A stretch of 64,000 nt of DNA from Heterostelium multicystogenum (lineage: Eukaryota; Evosea; Eumycetozoa; Acytosteliales; Acytosteliaceae): contig RCNN01000030.1 in the NCBI GenBank assembly GCA_003667245.1, positions 62,001 through 126,000 on the forward strand. The letters run 5' to 3'. Of this stretch, positions 60,185-64,000 are shown piece by piece (the stretch's first letter is position 1; every line of letters starts with the position of its first letter). The notes under the pieces were generated by a model. It made no database searches and was not told where the DNA came from. It worked only from the letters and a program-made list of their open reading frames with translations. Both the position numbers and the translations under genes were made by a program.

Positions 60185-61054
60185 ATGGAAAAGAAAATAA
60201 TAGTCAATACTACGACTACTTCTACTTCTATTACTCCTACTACAACAACAACTACTACTACTACTAGTACTAATACTTCTTATTGTACTACTGCAACTGC
60301 ATGTACGAGTCCTGTTCAAAAGTCGACTCGGTCAATAGAGTCGGCAGAATCGGCAACAAAGAAAGCAGCCAAGAAACACCTGGTTGCTAAACTGTTGCTT
60401 TTGAGTGGTGGCTCCGTTGGAAAGAGGTCACTTATTGATCGATTGTTATATCAATCATTTGATGATTATACACCGCTGCCTGATTCCGCGGAGGAAATCA
60501 TTAGTATAGCCTCCCCTTTTTATAGGGAATGCGGCAGTGGCAGTAGCGGCGTAGTCGAGGGAAAGCAAGCAGACGATCCGCTTTCGGTGCAGGATATTAA
60601 AGTGAAGCTGAAGATGATTGCGCACAACTCCACTCGGTCGACAATTGCCAGCCAATATCTGGCGGGTTTGGACGGCTGCTTTTTGGTATACGACATCTCG
60701 AATGAACCCACCATCAAGAGCATGATGCGAGTCTATGAGGCTCTCCAGGAGAACTTGAAATACAAGCACAACAACATCGTGCCTTCGCCCAAGGACGTCA
60801 TGTTTATGGTGGTTTGCACCAAGTTTGAAAAGATTAGACAAGAGAAGCACGAGCATTTCCAAAAGTTGTATGACGAAGTCGACGAATGGCGCCTATCGAA
60901 AGGCATACCTCACCACTATATTACATCAGCAAAAGACAACCTAAACATACGAGCCATCTACGAAACGATGACGATCGAGATATTGAAACACAGATATCGA
61001 AGATCATCCAAAGAACTTGACAAACGCAACAATACACATTGTAATATACTGTAA
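60185..61054 (+). CDS. Atypical Ras-superfamily small GTPase with CaaX box
   Basis: Single exon, 289 aa, no breaks. A poly-Thr N-terminal extension of about 65 residues precedes a Ras-like fold: KLLLLSGGSVGKRSLIDRLL (P-loop), YLAGLDGCFLVYDISNEPTI (the beta4 region after switch II), VMFMVVCTKFEK (G4 region) and HYITSAKDNLNIRAIYE (G5 SAK). The nucleotide-binding motifs are degenerate. The P-loop reads SGGSVGKR instead of GxxxxGK(S/T), there is no DTAGQ-type DxxG motif where switch II should be (MIAHNSTRS), and NKxD is TKFE. The C-terminus is basic (KHRYRRSSKELDKR) and ends CNIL, a geranylgeranyl-type CaaX box. It is probably a membrane-anchored pseudo-GTPase or a very divergent GTPase. Confidence 0.85.
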   Translation: MEKKIIVNTTTTSTSITPTTTTTTTTTSTNTSYCTTATACTSPVQKSTRSIESAESATKKAAKKHLVAKLLLLSGGSVGKRSLIDRLLYQSFDDYTPLPDSAEEIISIASPFYRECGSGSSGVVEGKQADDPLSVQDIKVKLKMIAHNSTRSTIASQYLAGLDGCFLVYDISNEPTIKSMMRVYEALQENLKYKHNNIVPSPKDVMFMVVCTKFEKIRQEKHEHFQKLYDEVDEWRLSKGIPHHYITSAKDNLNIRAIYETMTIEILKHRYRRSSKELDKRNNTHCNIL

Positions 61055-61330
61055 ATAAATACATGTAGTATCTATATTCCCCAAGCAAGTGTATACTAGT
61101 CATCAATCATCATGGTCAAAACATTGTAACAAAGTTAAACAAAACCACAAAAGATCTTCGTGAATGAAATGAATTGAAATGAAACACTAAATATGATATT
61201 ATTATTACAAAAAGGCGGGAATTTTGAAAATTGTCCAAAAATTGGTGGTGAAATGTCATAAAAATAAAGATAGACAGACAGATATATTTATTACCAAACC
61301 AAATCTTAGACAGATATATATAGAATTACT

Positions 61331-62749
61331 ATGATTCCTGTTGAGCGAAAATATCAATATACTACAGCTACTGGCGTAGCGCCAACTGCTACAACAGCTG
61401 CTCCTCCACAATATAGAGCTCCTGCTTCTGTTGGTCGAAGCTTGGCTAATGGAAGTCCGACTACCGTTACAGCAACGGTTGATTCAACAACTACTTCAAA
61501 TATAAATGCGACAACTGTACCTCCTTTGGCGGTATCAAATTCACCTCTATCTTCGAATATTACTGAATCATATAATGCTACTACTACTCCTACTACTGAT
61601 ATACAACAATCGAATGGTCCACATTTCGTCGATTCAAAAACATGGCTAACCAATCAGGAGATCGAAAAGCTGAATAGAACCGTCGACTTTTGGAAGCAAA
61701 TGTTCGACAGCGAAACAAGAGATCATGGACTCACTCAGGCCGAACTTATACACTCGCAGAAGCTCAATCAATATATTTTCCAATCACTTAGAGATGTGAT
61801 CTCTATGATCGATGTCTCTGTTGAGCTGACTGAAGACGACTCAGCAGAGTCAACGATCGAGTTGCTCAAGCAGATGGTTCTAAATCTAATATCAAACAGC
61901 AACAGTGGCAGCAGCAGCAGCTTTGGTAATCAAAATGGTAGCAGCTTTTCAGTGGATGAGGCTGTTCCAACTGGTGTCAGACAGCACCGTTTCTTTGACG
62001 GTTTGAACGACCAAATTGCCACTCTAAGCAAGCAGTTGGTCGACATGAACATGAAGCTGCGACAGCACAACGAAGAATATGATGACCTGCTGCTTCAATA
62101 TGAAACACTCAATAGCAAACAATTCAAGATGCAGAAGCAGATCCAGGCTAATGAGAGAAAACTTGCTGCTGACCACCAGACTCTCACCCACATGCAGGAA
62201 CAACTAAAGACCAAAGATGAACAGCTGTCAGCTGCGCAGCTGCGCATCACCAGCATAAGCAGCGAGTTGCTCAAACTAAAAAACACCACTGTTCTTGCAC
62301 AACAACGTGGAGAGCAGCGCGAAAATGAGTTGAAGGAGCAGATCGCAAAACTTGAGAAGGACATAGCAACACACAACGAAAGCAGAATTGCGACACAGGA
62401 GATACTTGAGCAGTGGGAGTCATTTGGCGTCGACATCCTCGAGTGCATCAAGCAAGACTCACAGTATTCGAACTATCCCAATCCATTCCCACTGGACTCG
62501 CTGCGCAAAGAGTTCTCGCGATACATCAACTCACTGAGGTACGAAGTTGGACTTGCCAACATTCGCGCCAGCATGATACAGCACATACTCGACATTGTGT
62601 GGCGGGCACTCAAACTTCCGCAATCGAAGCTACTCCGCAACCTAACATCGACCGACACCAAAACATTTGAAGAGAGCAAACAACAATTATTTACACTTAT
62701 CACAGAGACACTAAGACATTATTTAAACAACAATACCATCAGAAGATAA
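61331..62749 (+). CDS. Long coiled-coil protein (472 aa), unknown
   Basis: Single exon from ATG 61331 to TAA 62747-62749, no frame breaks. Residues 1-100 are Thr/Ala/Pro/Ser-rich. A helical region (NQEIEKLNRTVDFWKQMFDS..) and a second one follow, then a coiled coil at about residues 215-355 (LNDQIATLSKQLVDMNMKLR, QANERKLAADHQTLTHMQEQ, ELKEQIAKLEKDIATHNESR). A conserved-looking helical C-terminus (LRKEFSRYINSLRYEVGLAN.., HILDIVWRALKL) ends the protein. No enzymatic motif. It may be a cytoskeletal, centrosomal or vesicle-tether protein; I do not recognise the family. Confidence 0.8.
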   Translation: MIPVERKYQYTTATGVAPTATTAAPPQYRAPASVGRSLANGSPTTVTATVDSTTTSNINATTVPPLAVSNSPLSSNITESYNATTTPTTDIQQSNGPHFVDSKTWLTNQEIEKLNRTVDFWKQMFDSETRDHGLTQAELIHSQKLNQYIFQSLRDVISMIDVSVELTEDDSAESTIELLKQMVLNLISNSNSGSSSSFGNQNGSSFSVDEAVPTGVRQHRFFDGLNDQIATLSKQLVDMNMKLRQHNEEYDDLLLQYETLNSKQFKMQKQIQANERKLAADHQTLTHMQEQLKTKDEQLSAAQLRITSISSELLKLKNTTVLAQQRGEQRENELKEQIAKLEKDIATHNESRIATQEILEQWESFGVDILECIKQDSQYSNYPNPFPLDSLRKEFSRYINSLRYEVGLANIRASMIQHILDIVWRALKLPQSKLLRNLTSTDTKTFEESKQQLFTLITETLRHYLNNNTIRR

Positions 62750-62929
62750 CGACAACCCAAAACAAACCAAATCAAAATGTATACATAAACTACCAACAAT
62801 CATAACTTAATCTATACATATCATATGTGCATATGACACTTTATCTTGTTACTTTAGGTTGTTTTTATTTAATTTGAAGGGTACTATTTACATGAAGAAC
62901 ATTTGTTTGATTTGTTTGATTTGATTTGC

Positions 62930-63478
62930 TTAACAGCTACCGGAGTTGCAGCCTACATTCCTCATGGAGTATGATGGTCTGTAGGAGCCTCGGCTGTCTC
63001 CTCCATTCAATGCTCTTGAATAATCACCCTCCATTCCAACGAAAGTAGATGGAGCTTGTTTCTTTGGTTTTGGATTCAATTTCTTATCGCCCTCTTTCTT
63101 TTTCGATACTTCTATTTCCTCTTTTGCATCATTGTTGAGACGCTCCTGTAGCTTCAGTCTTGCAACTCTAGCATTCTCATCAAATTCTTCAATAGTTTCT
63201 TTTTCTTTATAAAAAAACCAACCAAATCATATGATTCAAATTAGACTACTATTATAATATTACATATTATGATGATTTTAACTACTACCGATAGTCACAG
63301 TGATAATCAACTTACTATATTCATATTTCCTCTTTGGTATCAAGTCAAGAATTCTATATCTGTAGATGTACAAGACAACCAGCAAAATTACACCACCCCA
63401 AACAAACTGATAGTTCATCTTTGCCAGCTGCACAAAGTCCACACTCTTTAGCTTATCAACAACGTCATCGTCCTTCAT
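62930..63478 (-). CDS. Selenoprotein S (SELENOS/VIMP)-like protein with Cys
   Basis: Exons 63478-63316 and 63204-62930 (111-nt intron, GTAAGT..AAAG), 145 aa. The N-terminus has one membrane segment (YQFVWGGVILLVVLYIY). A charged helix (EFDENARVARLKLQERLNND) mirrors the human SELENOS helix AARLKMQEELN. A basic/Pro linker then leads to a Gly/Ser/Arg-rich end (NGGDSRGSYRPSYSMRNVGC), finishing NSGSC before a TAA stop. In vertebrate SELENOS the penultimate residue is selenocysteine within GGUG; here Cys residues (VGCNSGSC) occupy that place and no in-frame UGA is used. The family works in ER-associated degradation with Derlin and p97 (family knowledge). Confidence 0.75.
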
Positions 63479-63755
63479 TCTTGAATAATATGATATGATA
63501 TGATATTATGCTATGAATGATTAATATAATATTAGTTAGATATTAAGCACTTTCAAAGAACTTTATAAATCTTTAAGAAAAAGTATTCATTCATTTAAAA
63601 TATTTCAACAGTACATTTTGTCAAAATTCCACAGTGTGGTGATGAGGGTAATGAATGCTTTGTCATGAAGTTGACTCCATTGTCATTTGTTGTTGTTATT
63701 GTTGTTGTTCTTGCAGTTCAACTAGTCAAAGATAGATATTTAAATTACATATTTA

Positions 63756-64000
63756 ATGGAAGGTATAATCTCAAATGTCAGTGAATCAACAACTTCATCA
63801 ACATCAATCAACTTTACAGCAAATCAAGAATTAAACAACAATCAGAATAATAATAATAGTCAAAATACATTGATTAACACCAATTTTAATAATCATTTCA
63901 AACCTAGATCGTACAATGATTTATATGATGACAATACACCTATACAAACAACATCAACTCCTATAGATCAAGATAAAAGACTTAAGAAAAAACAAAACAA
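63756..64000 (+). CDS. Asn/Thr-rich protein, 5' portion (runs off the window)
   Basis: ATG 63756 opens a frame that stays open to the end of the window. It starts MEGIISNVSESTTSSTSINF and continues Asn/Gln/Thr-rich with HFKPRSYNDLYDD and a Lys-rich end. Only low-complexity sequence is visible, so no function can be given. A TTGTTGTTATTGTTG tract lies about 65 bp upstream. Confidence 0.6.
   Translation, partial: MEGIISNVSESTTSSTSINFTANQELNNNQNNNNSQNTLINTNFNNHFKPRSYNDLYDDNTPIQTTSTPIDQDKRLKKKQN

Noticed and set aside
62095..62451. Minus-strand Ser/Cys-rich 118-codon ORF
   Set aside because: Antisense shadow of the coiled-coil protein at 61331-62749.

Overview
The window looks like a dictyostelid (social amoeba) nuclear genome. 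Intergenic DNA is very AT-rich, introns are short (mostly 50-90 nt, GT(A)AGT/GTATGT..TAG), and poly-Asn/Gln/Thr/Ser tracts occur in coding exons. Genes are packed on both strands, and many encode ordinary eukaryotic proteins. I cannot name the species. There are no rRNA genes, credible tRNA genes, CRISPR arrays, bacterial operons or complete mobile elements.

Layout. 1-11.7 kb: the 3' end of a low-complexity protein gene, then a divergent pair of large paralogous cell-surface genes (signal peptide, jelly-roll-like segment, right-handed beta-helix, Cys-rich module, about nine membrane segments). 11.7-20.8 kb: a small two-exon gene overlapping the end of a basic helical-domain protein gene, a tiny secreted protein, a CaaX-ended protein and an importin-7/8-type karyopherin. 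22.8-30.2 kb: a USP-like protein with a Tyr-repeat tail, a coiled-coil protein, the proteasome chaperone PAAF1/Rpn14, a secreted CxDxR protein, ethanolamine kinase and a tiny gene. 31-38.8 kb: short membrane proteins, an F-box/FNIP-like gene, a SET/MYND protein, CstF-50 and a gene fragment. 38.9-48.2 kb: a syntaxin-7-type SNARE, RER1, a CLU-domain/leucine-rich-repeat protein and an unknown protein. 48.3-64 kb: NUP160 (13 exons), TTC14 with an RD/RS tail, maspardin (SPG21), an atypical Ras-like GTPase, a coiled-coil protein, a selenoprotein-S-like protein with Cys, and the start of a further gene.

One pattern runs through the window. Many conserved genes (PAAF1, CstF-50, NUP160, TTC14, ethanolamine kinase, SET/MYND and both beta-helix genes) are interrupted by single-base frame changes. 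Most lie in A/T homopolymers and are removed by dropping one base; a few need one base added. Protein similarity continues cleanly across the breaks, so I read them mainly as assembly homopolymer errors, not pseudogenes. Importin, RER1, the syntaxin, CLU-LRR, the GTPase and the coiled-coil gene show none.

Functional themes are membrane traffic (syntaxin, RER1, maspardin, small GTPase, SELENOS-like), nuclear transport (importin, NUP160), RNA processing (CstF-50, TTC14) and protein turnover (PAAF1, F-box). I see no sign that neighbouring genes form functional clusters, apart from the divergent paralogue pair.
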